A stretch of 64,000 nucleotides of DNA from Neonectria sp. B-13 (taxonomy: Eukaryota > Ascomycota > Sordariomycetes > Hypocreales > Nectriaceae): positions 4,529,296-4,593,295 of the forward strand of contig NOKP01000001.1 in NCBI GenBank assembly GCA_002682825.1, read 5' to 3'. Numbering within the stretch: the first letter of the stretch is position 1; each line of letters begins with the position of its first letter. Below the pieces are notes generated by a model. That model had not been told where the DNA came from, made no database searches, and was given only the letters and a program-made list of their open reading frames with translations. The translations under genes were made by a program, and so were the position numbers. Of the stretch, positions 34,322-46,036 are shown piece after piece.

Positions 34322-37300
34322 GCGGGATGGCACTGCGTAAGGAAATGTTTACGAATATACGAGATCAAAACCTGAGTAAGGCCAAGAATGCCATGTGCGT
34401 ATGCTAAACATACATGGTTGTGTTATCTCGGGTGTGATACTTGTTGGTAACAGCGCTGGAGGAGGTAGTTCTTTTTCCGCAGTACGAACCGCATCCTAAC
34501 TAACTAAACCCACTTTGTCGTCTCGCGTGGAAGCCTCGCCACTTGCAAACGTGCAAGCAAGCCACTGCCGCCGACCCATGCTGTGTCTATTTCCACAAGG
34601 TCCCGCGCGTCCCCTTAGGAAAACACCGCAACGAGCTGTCAGTTATGACGGCCAAGACTCCAAGAGGGACTTTTAGCGAAGAGGCGTCGCTTGACCACTG
34701 TTGAGCTGCTGGAGGGCACAGCGAGACCACATGCGGTAAAGAGGATCGTCCCGGGGCGCGTTCGCGTGTGTCGTGTGGATGGAGTCATCTTTGCAGCAGA
34801 AATATGGTCGACGATGGGCATTGGCTGTTCGACATGCGTTGGAACTTGGCCTGGGAGTTGATAGATCATACGACGGATTGTGTGTGATTTGAGGGCAGAA
34901 GCGACTTGGCGCGAAATCCGCCTCCACACGGGAAAGCCAAGCAAGGGTGAATCAAGTTGGCGAGAAGAAATTGATGATTTATGGAAACGGGGCCTGAATG
35001 CCGACCATACCGTAGCTCCCGGCGCAAAGAGACGAGAACGTCGCCAACATCGCCCACAAATGCACTCCAAAAAGCCGATCTGAACTGCAGGCGAGTCCAC
35101 TTCAACTCAACTACCTTAGTCGTCCCCAACTCCACTCACCTGCAAGGCGAGAGAGAAAACACTCCAGTAAATTATCTGGCCACTCCGGCGGGGATCCGAC
35201 TGAGCACGCAGCTGCAGCAGGCCAAGCAAGCGTCCCGGGAGGGCCTGATCGCCGTGCTCCCCGGCCACGGCCTCCTTTGAGCATCATCCCCGTGTAACCG
35301 GCTCCCGCAAGATGCAGCAATGTCTTTGAGTTGCAGGGACCCGGATCAAGCAGAAACAGAGCCAATGAGCTGGGGCGGAAAGCGAACAAGGGGAGCGGGA
35401 TGGGACAGGAAAGCATGGCAAGGCGAAGGGAGTGCCCGGTGTCAGTACCTGTGTACTATGTACAATACTGCGGGTTCCCGTCTTAGCAGTGAAAGACGAG
35501 GCAACAAAGGGCTGGGTTCAGGGTGACGCAGCGCCAGAGTGAGATATTGAATTGGGCTTGTTTGGGGATGCTCGATGGTTTCATCACGAGAAGCGCACAC
35601 GTGGAATTGACCAGGGCTTGGTCCATGAATGGGAACAGTTGCGGACAAGATGGCGCATCCGGGTACGTTGTGTTCGTACTTCATACCAAGTAGTTCTCTC
35701 GTTTCGACAAGCCAAGTGGCTCGTCCGTCTTGCTATGTGACTCGTCAGGGGCGACCAGGATGAAAGCTCAGCTTGACGAGGTCTGTTCGCATCTGGCCAG
35801 CCTCTCGTCTTCCTGGGAGGAACCCTAGAACCGGGCCAGGGCCAAGACGTGCCTCGTCCTGTCCCGTCCTGCCCATTCTGCTTTCCATGGGTGGGCATCT
35901 GTTCGAGAAAGCAGGGAAGATGGCGTTTGCTCATTCGGTCTATGTCTCGCTCTAGAGTCTCACGGCAGGCAGTCGGAAGCCTCCATTGGCCGTGACTGAT
36001 GAAGGAGGAGCCGAGTGGGTACGATGAGGATATGTCTAGTAGGACAAGAAACCATGAAGGCGAAACCACAACATCTCTTCGGATCTGTGTGGCAAAGAGC
36101 CGAAGGACCCGAGGGAAAGAATGGGCGTGATAGAGGAGCTGGCCCGGCGGTGGCAGTTAGAGATGCGTGTCAAGGCCAGTAGCTCGGCGAGAATTCCCAA
36201 GGCTAAGGACTCGTTTAGGGATGGGACCCAAAGCCCCCTCCCGAAGAAAAAAGGACCATTTCCCGATTCTAGTTGTCTGACTGATGCCCCCCCCCCGCCC
36301 CGAAATGGGACCAATGGAGCGGGAAGTAGACCACCTCGTAGGCTCTGAATAGACGAGCACTGAGCGGAGGGAAGAGGCAAGGGGATCCAAAAATGGGAAC
36401 GGTACCGGTGCATGAGATGGGCTCTTTATCCCTCGTTGCCACTCACAGTCAGTAATAGCCAGATCCGACTTCGCAGCCTGAGACAGCAACAGTTAGTTCT
36501 CTTTCGAAGGGCTGCACAGACAGACAGGCATCGTCTTGCTCCGAAGTAGCATGGAGAAAAGCAAGGGGTAAGCTCTCAGGCAATAAACGCACCCTGCGCT
36601 GCACCTAGCCCGCTCACTGGCAGGGGGGCCACGCTGTCTGTCTCAGCGATCGAGACCAACGAAACCTTCGTAGTCCGTATCCGTTTTTCATAATTCATAC
36701 GGAGCGTCCGCCCAAGGGAAAGGATTCGGCGAACCTGGTTCGTACGATAGCCAAGACAGGCCTCGCGTGAGATCTGATGGGTGATCTGGCTCCATGAATT
36801 TCGGGTGGCAAGGGGTGGCAAGGGCAGACAGGCAGAGCTGAGGCTAACAAGGGACCCGCCCAGACAGACAGGAGCAGTCTAGAGCTGAGTGTGAAGTTGG
36901 GATCGATCATGGCGGCCTTAAATATCAGATGTGTGTGTGCGTGCGTGTTTGCATCTGCAGATGCTTTTACCCACTTGAGGAACCTGCTCAGGATCCTACT
37001 CAGGATCCTACAGCACACGTCGATATGAGGGAGGGCGGAGCAGATGACGGTTCAGGTGGACGAACTTCAATGCCCTTGTGCGACCACGTGCACCATTGCC
37101 ACCCTAAGTGAGGCACATGGTCCGAGTAGGCGTTGCTTTTGATAAGTATTCGTGCGGAGGGGAAGTGGAAGAGGGAGCAGAGGAAGAAAGTTGTTGGCCA
37201 TCCTCATCGTGGAGGGATACCTAGTAGACTAGTCAATGACGTTTCTGATAAAAGCTGAGCAGTCAAATAAGCCACACGAAGCGGGGCTCAGGCAGACTTG

Positions 37301-40300
37301 GGTTAGGGAGCCAGGACCAATGGGACGAGCAGTAGAAAACCAAAGAAGCAATATACTCCCCACCATGTTGTGTTATGGTGGAGTAGGGGAGCAAGGGCCG
37401 ACGAAAGGCCCATCCGCCATCCACGGAGAAGAGTTGGTTAACACTGGCATTAGTTGGCATACATAACTTGGTTGTTAGTTATTCCCACACGACGACGAGC
37501 GCCACGTACGCACCCACGAAGATAGTAAGTGAAGGGTTGCCCGCATTACCGTTATGACAGCCGGCCAGACAGACACGGCCCGCCGAGCTAGGCCCTCCAT
37601 TTAGACTCATGTCGTCGTGAGTGCGACGAGGGAAGTCTGGTTGGCCAATGCAATCAGACACGTTTGATGACCATGTCTCGTGTCCATGGTGCTTTGCGTT
37701 CGTCCGCCGTCGTTTCGGGTTCATGGAGGACGGCCAAGCAGATGAGTTCGTTTTCCCCCCAGGAACCTTATCCGGCCGGACCTTAATGTCTTTCCCCCGG
37801 ATGGAGATGGGGACGGCTTCCACCCGCCACTGCCACGCGCCATGTGCGAGGCCTTCTTAGCACACGGGCCGGATGTGTGAGTGAGCATTCTACCCATGTT
37901 CGTAGGGATTAGCAGCTGTTCGAGCAATGATCTGCCAGCGGGCCACTAGCAGACCCGAGTAATGCCTGTGCGTCCGGGAGGCTGGCACAGCCAACCAGAA
38001 AATACTCTAGACCGAACTAACAGATCGAGGGCAGTCGCCGCAATGAGATTGCTGCACGATCTATTCGTAGGCATTTCTGATAAGGCTGGACGGGAGTTTG
38101 AACTTGTTGACTCTGTGGCAAGGCAGAGTGCCAGTGCCAACCACCAGTTGGATGCAAGGCTCTGCAACCCTACCCGAACGGCGTCTCCTAAGCTGGAACT
38201 ATCCTCTGGTAGCGGACGCATATAAGTGACAGCTCCCCCGCAGGACTAGCTACAGATGACCATCCATGAGGTTCCCTCCTTTGGTTGGACGCAGAGCTGG
38301 TAGCCATCCTTGCAGCCTTGGTCCTTAGTCGTCTTAAGCCGGCTGAACACAAGGCCGGGCTTAAGTGTGGGTGGGAAACGGCGGTGGAGCAGACGTTTCT
38401 CGGGCATCGCAGTTTTCACCAGTACGCAGTCCACACTGCTCAAATCTCGTACTCATCCTGAAAGAGCGTGCGAGTGCGAGTGGCTGTAGTGGCTGTGCAT
38501 TGGTTGTACAGTGGTTGTGCAGCAACGTGATGCCACGGTACTAAGTGAACACAAACCACTTTAGCTTATTTAGTCGCGGGGATCCCGAAGCAAGGCCACT
38601 TGAGGACACAATACGTTCGCGCCATGATCAGGAAACATGTCTCGCTAGAAGCGATGGCTGTCTGGTTTGACTAGTCCCTGACTGCAAGCAAAGGCACCGA
38701 GGGGCGAATGTTGAGGTTCGCGCATCTGGTCTCGGAGCCGCTCCTCCAACCAAAAGAGGACCTAAAGAACTGCTGCACTGCCCGATCGTGGGCACGGTTG
38801 TCGCAAGCAGCCCATGTTAGTGATTGCTTTTTCCCTAGAAAGCAGTAGTGGATGGCCATCCTAACACTCGATGTTAGCGGATTGTGGTTATCGAAGACAC
38901 CCGAAACCGACGTCCAGATTCCAGTATGTTGAACTCGTGCATCCTAGCTGGGCAAAGAGACAAAGACAAAGACGATGATGACAACGAGCCTGACAAGAGC
39001 ACCGCGGGAAAACAAAGCCGGAGGATAAGAGCTCCGTCGTATCCACCAACGGGCGGAATGCTCGGGTGTTGCCTTTGGTAGAACACGGTAGCTAGGCATG
39101 CGATGCATTGGTCTTACTTAATCCATGAGTGGTCTACGGGCCACATTTCAGTCTGACGCTATTGGACCACAGCTACTCATCCTGACAACCACCCCGGCGA
39201 CCACGCTACGAGCGATATGTGGTGTGTGCCGCCTGCGAAGAAGACGGAAGCAAGCCATCTACTGGCAGCTTGGCGACAGGGGAGGGCCGTAGGAGATCGT
39301 GGGGAGGAAACAAGCCACAGACAGGGCTGCTTCTGGGGCCGACCAGGGCTCCAGGGTGCTAGGTGCTAGGTGCTAGATGCTAGATGCTCCCTGCAGAGGA
39401 CTGTGAGGGGCACAACACCCAGCCATGAGCCACAGAGCAGAAGGACGCAACCATGCTTGCATGCTCCTGGCCATCCGCGTCCACCAACAAGCGCACCTAA
39501 GAGTTGCGAGCTGGGATCTGCTACCGGGATCGCTATCCCACACACCTGCCTTCATCGTTAGGTAGGCTGCCTTTGGGAGGGAGGTAATGGAGACACCGAG
39601 GAGGAGTATTGGGGAGGAGTAGCAGAGTGACGAAGCCAAAGGCCTAGAACACCCTCTGCCGCACCCTTCGATCGCACCCTGGCAACGCATCTTCGTTGCG
39701 AGGTAGCAGTGAGCGTGCCGTGGCGTACACTCTGGGCACTGGGCTGCTCACCTTTGGAGCCTTGGGGCCTTGGGGCCATGGACGAAGGGCCTATGATTGG
39801 GGTGTCCATCCGCACGCAGCGAGATGCAAGGTCGCGCTGGTGGCAGCGTGCATGTCTCGGTCGAGTCTAAAGAGCCTGCGAGACATGGAGACGAAGCAAT
39901 CCAGGGAGGGTCAAATGTGGCCATACTAGTTGACTCCGTGCTCCGTATGCGTAGCCCGTACCAAGTAGAGGATGCCCTTTAGTGGGAAGTCCGAGAACGA
40001 TGTCATCCCTGCTCCCGCGTCAGCCACTGTCGTCCTCTTCCAACGTCTCGGCACGCGGCAGTGGCATTCCTCCCCAGACGATGCTTAAAGGCTCCCTTGC
40101 ACCCCCGAGGATCGAGCACGTCGGATGATGAGAGGAGACGTTTGCAGTTTTTTCCTGATTCCGCTGGCAGCATAGCTCCACACGATACCTTACCTTACCT
40201 GCGTGCTCCTCCCCTCCTTCCTTGTCTCCTTCCTTCCGTACCTAAGGTAGTTTCGATTCCAGTCAGAGAAGGTCCCCATCGCCGTGGTTCCTTCCCCGGC

Positions 40301-41096
40301 CAACCATCTCACATTCTCTCTCAGACACCTCACTCTCGCTTCACTTTCACTTTCGCTCTTACCCTCGCTCTCACTCGCTCGCTCGGTGCTCTGCGCCTGT
40401 CTGATCGGCCACTCCCGTCACTGCCACTTTTCCCTTCCAACTTTCCACGGCCGCTGCTACTGCCTCCACACCTCGCACCAGGTGCACCGCACTCCCTTCC
40501 ACTTACACCTGCAACCACATCCGCATCGCAACCTCAACCTCAACCACAAGCCGGCACCCTCACGACGCACAACACAACACCGCACAACGCGACGCAGAAC
40601 CCGAGATACCCTGATACAGACATTTCGACTCCGTCACAATCTCCAGTCCTCGATTACCTTCTCGTACAACTCTCGTCTCGTGCCTCTTTCCCCCTTCCTT
40701 GTTGGGCGGTTCGACGTTGCTGGGTGCGCTGAGTGCGCCTTCGCATCCAAAGTCATACGCCTTTGGTTGTGCGCTGGCTCGCCGTTCTCTGATATAACCA
40801 CTCCCGATCTCGTTCAAAGCTGGCTTGTGCCAATCTCTAGAACTAGGCTGGTATCGATCTCGCCATTCGAAAAACCCCCCCGGCCTGATTCACCCCATCG
40901 TCACCTACATCTCACCCCGACCTCACCTTTCCACCTTTACCAGCTGAACTTAATCACGCCTTTCTCGGTACGTCAGTGTGCAAATTCTCTTCGCTCGCAC
41001 ACCTGAGCCTTCTGTGGGTTTCTCCCGCTTACACAAGCTCACCAGACATTCTGCGCAACCTCATTTCCTGTCCCGATAGTTTCATCACCACTCAAC
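34322..41096. other. 6.8 kb stretch without a recognisable gene
   Basis: Composition is like the genome average, not AT-rich, yet no frame on either strand shows a known domain, consistent splice joins or clean composition. It carries several short tandem repeats (39355-39388), a duplicated CTCAGGATCCTA unit near 36985-37010 and a C-rich run near 36288-36300. From about 40200 to 41096 the plus strand is markedly pyrimidine-rich (TCTCAC, CTCGCT words) and is the likely promoter and long leader of the gene at 41097; a GTACGT at 40968 with an acceptor-like CCGATAG at 41079 could be a leader intron. Non-coding RNA genes are possible but unshown. Confidence 0.5.
39355..39388. repeat. tandem GGTGCTA / GATGCTA heptamers
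   Basis: Three GGTGCTA units followed by GATGCTA and a partial fifth unit, read directly. Confidence 0.9.
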
Positions 41097-42689
41097 ATGG
41101 CCAACGGCTTTGATCGTCTGGAGCGGTTCTTCGCCAAGAGGAAGGCGTCGACCGCCTCTGCTGACACTATTGAGCCCATCATCACCACTGGCCCCCCTGT
41201 CACCGAACCTCAGTTTCCTTCTCCCTCCTTTATTCGCCCAAAGACTACTCGTATGGCTGCTCGAGAAGAAGTCATAGTCAAACAACCCTCTTCCACTCGA
41301 TCACCTTCGGTCGCTGATGCGTCGTCTCCTCATCGAACGGGGTTCATCAACGCCCAGAACTCGACCTACTCATCAGACTCGTATCGGATGCAATACTCGC
41401 CAGTCCGGACGTCCTCACTTAGGCGGCTACAAGCACAACTACTGATTGATGGCTTCGGGGACTATGAGTTTCCCCGGCCTCCGACCCACACTGGGGAGAG
41501 TTCTCCGGTATCTTCGACTTCAAGCCCAACTTCATCATTTGAGCTACCCAGCCGTCACAGCCCTCGGTCTTGCTCTCCACGGAAGATGGAATATGGCCCC
41601 GAGAGACTGGATACTCCGGTTTCAGATATTGAGGACGATGACCTTCGTTGTCCTCGATACTTCCAAAACAAGAAGCTCCCGGAGCTTCCACACGCCGCTC
41701 TGCCTACCCCAGGCCCTTCCCCCGAGCTCCTTCCCATTCTCGACTCCCAACTGAGCGAATCGAAATCTATCGAGGTTTTGAACAGAGAAGTTTACCGGGA
41801 TATCCGGCGCCAATTTCATGCGTCTGGTCAATCCGGTCTGTCACAATCATCTAGTAGAGAATCTCTGAGCAGCTCGACGCTGCGCATGCCCAACTTCAAC
41901 GACTTCCTTAGTCTAAGCGACGATGACATCGCGGAGACACGTCCAGAAGGTCCCGACCATTCTTCAGAGCCAGAACCTTCTACCCCTTCCACGTTGGCAC
42001 CAGCCATTCCACCGCCCCAAGATCAACCTCTTCTCACACTATCACCACCATACGCCAGCCGCCCTGCCACGGCGGCCGCATTTGAGGCTGCAAGAATTGC
42101 CAACCGGTACAACTTTGATCTTGTCTACGTGGTCAATCTTTGGCCAGATGTCTCGGGGCCTCCAACATCGGGTCCAGAGGAAGACACTGCTTCGTTCGAC
42201 CCCTCGGCCAAGTCTCCAAAGGGCATGACGGGTCGCTTGCTTGCAGCATATGGGCTTCAAAACGTCAAGTCCCCTTTCCAAATCTCTGCTGGGGTGCATG
42301 GAAAGATCCTCCGCTCTAACGGTTGGATCGAGTATCGGAACCACGAGGCGCGGGATGATGAGTTCGCCCGTGGTTTCGCTTGTGCCTTCTACACCGGCCA
42401 GTACTCAAAAAATGATTCGATGGACTCTGGCGGGTCACCATCCTCGACCAAGACGAGGCGGAGCAACCGAGGCATTGTCTTTGCGGCCTACCGGAAGCCT
42501 AGAGTCGATGGCAGCATGCTCGGAGTTGGCTCCAACAAGTCCGAGCTAGCAGATGTTCACCAGGACGCTGAAGCCTTGGTTGAGATGCTCATCGACATCC
42601 ACGTGGCAAGCCGACTTCGCCAGCCTCTACCACAGTCTCGGGAGTTTGAGACGGGTCCCATGCCGATGGAGACACTTGAGTTGCAGTAA
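41097..42689 (+). CDS. conserved-looking protein of unknown function, disordered N-terminus and folded C-terminus
   Basis: Single exon, 530 residues, no family recognised. Residues 1-310 are Ser/Pro/Thr-rich and probably disordered, with many SP/TP sites that could be phosphorylated, and a KKLPELPHAALPTPGPSPEL proline-rich patch. From about 318 the sequence looks folded: AAFEAARIANRYNFDLVYVV, NLWPDVSG, MTGRLLAAYGLQN, SPFQISAGVHGKILRSNGWI, DDEFARGFACAFYTGQY, RGIVFAAYRKPR, and a C-terminal helix ADVHQDAEALVEMLIDIHVA. The layout (helix, strand, long loop, strands) could suit a GAF/PAS-like sensor fold, but this is only a guess from pattern. The start MANGFDRLERFFAKRKAS contains an amphipathic basic helix. 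A long pyrimidine-rich leader precedes it. Confidence 0.8.
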   Translation: MANGFDRLERFFAKRKASTASADTIEPIITTGPPVTEPQFPSPSFIRPKTTRMAAREEVIVKQPSSTRSPSVADASSPHRTGFINAQNSTYSSDSYRMQYSPVRTSSLRRLQAQLLIDGFGDYEFPRPPTHTGESSPVSSTSSPTSSFELPSRHSPRSCSPRKMEYGPERLDTPVSDIEDDDLRCPRYFQNKKLPELPHAALPTPGPSPELLPILDSQLSESKSIEVLNREVYRDIRRQFHASGQSGLSQSSSRESLSSSTLRMPNFNDFLSLSDDDIAETRPEGPDHSSEPEPSTPSTLAPAIPPPQDQPLLTLSPPYASRPATAAAFEAARIANRYNFDLVYVVNLWPDVSGPPTSGPEEDTASFDPSAKSPKGMTGRLLAAYGLQNVKSPFQISAGVHGKILRSNGWIEYRNHEARDDEFARGFACAFYTGQYSKNDSMDSGGSPSSTKTRRSNRGIVFAAYRKPRVDGSMLGVGSNKSELADVHQDAEALVEMLIDIHVASRLRQPLPQSREFETGPMPMETLELQ

Positions 42690-43553
42690 AGCTGCCGGAA
42701 CTATCCGTTTCTCCAACTCTCCATCCTCATTTGACCTGTTCAACAAAATACTGCCAGCATTTTTTTGAGCCCTAGGCCATGGCCAGGTGCTACACGGTCT
42801 CTTTTCGATTTCAAAACCCCCTGTCGAGATCCCATTTAAGGGCGGTTGATTGTCATTTTCCAAGTCAACGACTCACGACCATGGACGGCGTCACGAACTG
42901 CTTTGAAAGCCCCAAGTACAACTCGAAGGCTTTAAACACAATGATGACGGCTTCACAACGAGATAACATGTTTATGAGGCCTGAGCGCGGAGTAATAGTC
43001 TGTTTTATTTTATTTTAGGCCACGGTGCATGGTGGAAGATATGTGTTATTAGCAGTGCAGAATGCATGGTGCATATCACCGAGATCCTTCAGGCGAGTGA
43101 TGAACCCAACGAACCTGTAGTAAATTGACATCTGCTCCAACCATATTTGACTTGCGCCCCTCCGTAATAACTGTGACGTCCCTGAACATTGACCTATGCA
43201 TGCCTCGATACAGTAGTCGCGCGTATCTAGCGATTGTCATGCTATGCAAGCATCACAGTAATGTTGCCCATCTCAACTTGAGATGTATATGAATCGCGTT
43301 CTAGTCCCAAGAAACCAGCGATGTGAGTCGACAAAACATGGTGGAACCGCTCACTCGAGAAGCACAAGCACCATAATTAACGGCCAGCTTTGTACTGAGA
43401 TCAATATTTATTGTCATGAGGGATCACTCCTACATAGCAAACGGTACGAGCTTGACGGGTATTTCATGAACAGGGGCTGCATATGACGTAAAATACAATA
43501 TCCTATCCTGCCAGGCTTTGAGAACCTCGCTCTGTTGGGCCTCTATAGAGTGC
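42690..43553. other. convergent intergenic region
   Basis: About 860 bp between convergent gene ends, presumed 3' untranslated sequence. No supported gene. Confidence 0.5.
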
Positions 43554-44840
43554 TTAGTCAAAAGGGATCCGCCGAAGGCCCTCTCCAACGCCCATTTTCC
43601 TCATCTCCTGCGCAGCCGCAAGACTGCTTGGAACCTTGATGCCGCAACAATCGCCCCAGCCCTTACCCTCGTGAGCATGTCCCGTGTGCGGGTCTGACGA
43701 CTCAGGTGCTGCCTCATCTTCGCCAGCGGCAGCAGCATCCTCCTCGCTCATGCCGTCAGCCGCCGGTACTAGCGATCCGAAGAGAAAGTGCTGCATAACC
43801 GGGAGCTTGCCCAGCACTTCCGACACGAACATCCGGCGCATGCCTCCATCGATCTTGGTCCACGACTTCGCCGATGAGATGTCATCAAGCATGGGACTGT
43901 GCCATCGCAGACCCTTGACTGTCTTGGTGCTGTTCACGAAGCTGACCTGGCCCAAATACATGTATTCGGCTCCAAACTCTTCCAAGGAGAGGTCCTGGTG
44001 GATAGCTCGCGGCGTGATGAAGGGATGGTATAGAAGCTGGGCCGCACCGAAAAGGAACGGTAGGAACTGGTAGTCATCGAGTCCCCAGACGCCATGGGAT
44101 CCGGCGGGTTCGAGGTAGTAGGTCATCTGGATGACTCGCATCAAGGAGAGATAGCGCACGAAGACACGTAGAATGATGGCCTTGAAGTCGGACTTCTGTA
44201 GTAGCCCAAGCTGATAGAGGCCAAGAAGCCAGATCATAAAGTTGAGCTCGTGGCCAGAGCCATAGTCTATGCGGCTGCCATTTCCGAAAGACTGGCAGAA
44301 GTACGTGGACACCTCGGCGGCAGCGTCATCATTGTCCAAGCCGAGCTGGCGATGCCACTTTGGGCTGTTGTCCTTGGCGAGATCGAGGAATCCGCGAAAG
44401 GCCTTGTTTCCGAAACGCGAGCCGCCTTGCTCGTTCGGGGGGGATTCGTACACCAGCTTCTCTGCTTCGTCGAGAATGTTCAAGATTGTCTTGATCCTGT
44501 CGCTGAGGTCGCCATCCCGGACTGCCGAGCATGGGGTATCAACCACAGCCTCCGCTAGGCCAAAGACCCAGGCCGTGATCAACTGGTACGTCGGGGATTC
44601 CAAAAACAGCTCGTGGTCTTTCCTTGACAGTATCCTGCGCGAGGGTATCTTGTAGGTCCAGTCGGACGTGTCGGGTGGCGAGGGAAGGGCGGGAGTTCTG
44701 GGCACGGGAGTGGGATTCGAAGGCGCTTGTCGTCGCCCGCGAGGCTCGAGCTTTGGGATCCTGTCCTTGAGGTTGGGGATGGCGGAAGCCCCCGGTTGAG
44801 AGGGCGATGGCGAGGTTTGCGTAGGAGCAGAGGACGCCAT
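43554..44840 (-). CDS. serine/threonine-protein phosphatase 2A activator (PTPA, Rrd-type)
   Basis: Single exon of 1287 nt, 428 residues, from the ATG at 44840; the in-frame codons upstream are not ATG-led and look like leader. After a Pro/Ser-rich tail (about 1-60), the PTPA fold follows: IPSRRILSRKDHELFLESPT, ITAWVFGLAEAVV, RFGNKAFRGFLDLAKDNSPK, YFCQSFGNGSRIDYGSGHEL, YYLEPAGSHGVWGLDDYQFL, RWHSPMLDDISSAKSWTKID and VLGKLPVMQHFLFGSL. PTPA is a peptidyl-prolyl isomerase-like ATP-binding activator that helps load metals on the PP2A catalytic subunit. Fungi carry two paralogues; whether this is Rrd1 or Rrd2 needs a tree, with length favouring Rrd2. The C-terminus (residues 355-428) has an acidic, His-containing extension. 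Confidence 0.94.
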   Translation of the reverse strand: MASSAPTQTSPSPSQPGASAIPNLKDRIPKLEPRGRRQAPSNPTPVPRTPALPSPPDTSDWTYKIPSRRILSRKDHELFLESPTYQLITAWVFGLAEAVVDTPCSAVRDGDLSDRIKTILNILDEAEKLVYESPPNEQGGSRFGNKAFRGFLDLAKDNSPKWHRQLGLDNDDAAAEVSTYFCQSFGNGSRIDYGSGHELNFMIWLLGLYQLGLLQKSDFKAIILRVFVRYLSLMRVIQMTYYLEPAGSHGVWGLDDYQFLPFLFGAAQLLYHPFITPRAIHQDLSLEEFGAEYMYLGQVSFVNSTKTVKGLRWHSPMLDDISSAKSWTKIDGGMRRMFVSEVLGKLPVMQHFLFGSLVPAADGMSEEDAAAAGEDEAAPESSDPHTGHAHEGKGWGDCCGIKVPSSLAAAQEMRKMGVGEGLRRIPFD

Positions 44841-45164
44841 CGTGAAGTAGGAGAGTTGATAAGATGAGGCAGATGTTAAGCTTGTTCCTGTCCAGCCGAG
44901 ACGCAATGGTTTAGTTAAAGCACAAGTCGGCCGCCCGCAGCCGGAACAAACCCCACCGCCCGACGCCCGAGCGCCACTGGGAAGGTGCAGCCACCTTGTG
45001 AGCTTCAGAGGACTACGCCGCTACGGTCTCTAGTGCGGGGCAACTTAAGTTAGAGCCGCCCCAGGTACGTCCATGCCAAACTGAAGGTACTAACGTCACA
45101 ACCTCGCAAACCCGCGAATTTTTTATCGGCTTTACAGCGTCGTGATATCACAACAACTACAGCA
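44841..45164. promoter_or_regulatory. bidirectional promoter of PTPA and RRP46
   Basis: 324 bp separates the two divergent start codons, so both core promoters lie here. The centre (about 44920-45010) is GC-rich. No factor site is claimed. Confidence 0.7.
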
Positions 45165-46036
45165 ATGGCTCCCTCTGCCGAACCGGCCGCTGAGCTGTCG
45201 CATCTACCCAAGGCCGATGGCTCCGCAACCTTTTCCTATAGCGGCTATTCCGTAATCGCCGCCGTCAACGGCCCTGTCGAGGCGCAGAGGCGAGACGAGA
45301 ACGCCTTTGAGGCTCTGGTAGATGTCATCGTGCGACCTGCTGCAGGGGTGGGAGGTGAGAGACTCAACAGGAGCATCGGGATAGGACAAGCCATTCTAAC
45401 CAGTCGCCGTTTATAGGAACCCGGGAGCGACAGCTCGAGTCGCTTTTGCAGGCTGCTCTCCGCCAACTGATTCCTGTGCGAAACTATCCCAGATGCGTGA
45501 TCCAAATCACCCTTCAAGTGGCCGAGACGCCAGAGAACGCCTACGTCAACACCAAGCTGGTTCAGCCTCAACTGGTAAGGCGCCCAAACTGACTATCGAT
45601 ATTAACCTGCTTGGCTGCTGACACTCGACGATAGAACCTTCCCATAATTCCTGCGCTGCTGCACGCTGCCATTCTGGGACTCCTGACTGCCGCGATTCCC
45701 CTCAAGGCCATCGCCGCAGCAACTGTCATTGCCATTCCAGACGGCGACAAGGACGTGGTTGTTGACCCGACCGCCGTTGAGGCGGACCGTGCAAGGTCTC
45801 TCCACGTCCTGGGCTTCACCTCTCAGGATGAGCTCCTCTTGTCGGAGAGCCAGGGGTCCTTTTCTGCCGACGAGTGGAACAAGATCCTGGAGCTTGGGCA
45901 GCGCGTATGTTGCCAGCACCAGCAACCCGGCCTTGACACGGCCATGGCAGGCGGTAACCACGAGTCCCGGAGTATGAAGGACTTCATCCGTTCAGTTATA
46001 GAGGCCAAGGTGGCCGAGGACCTCTACTGGAAATGA
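45165..46036 (+). CDS. rrp46: exosome complex subunit Rrp46 (RNase PH domain)
   Basis: Exons 45165-45354, 45417-45574 and 45635-46036 (750 nt, 249 residues). The RNase PH fold is clear: GSATFSYSGYSVIAAVNGPV, EAQRRDENAFEALVDVIVRP, GGTRERQLESLLQAALRQLI, PRCVIQITLQVAE, and the helix-rich IIPALLHAAILGLLTAAIPL followed by KAIAAATVIAI. These match Rrp46/EXOSC5. The protein is one of six RNase PH-type subunits of the nine-subunit exosome ring, which is catalytically inactive in eukaryotes and threads RNA to Rrp44/Rrp6 in nucleus and cytoplasm. Introns are 62 and 60 nt with GTGAGA and GTAAGG donors. Compared with yeast it is of normal length. Confidence 0.93.

Noticed and set aside
40061..41006. Overlapping 223- and 240-codon plus-strand frames before the gene at 41097
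   Set aside because: Ser/Leu/His/Pro-rich translations of a pyrimidine-rich leader in two frames at once; no protein-like signal.
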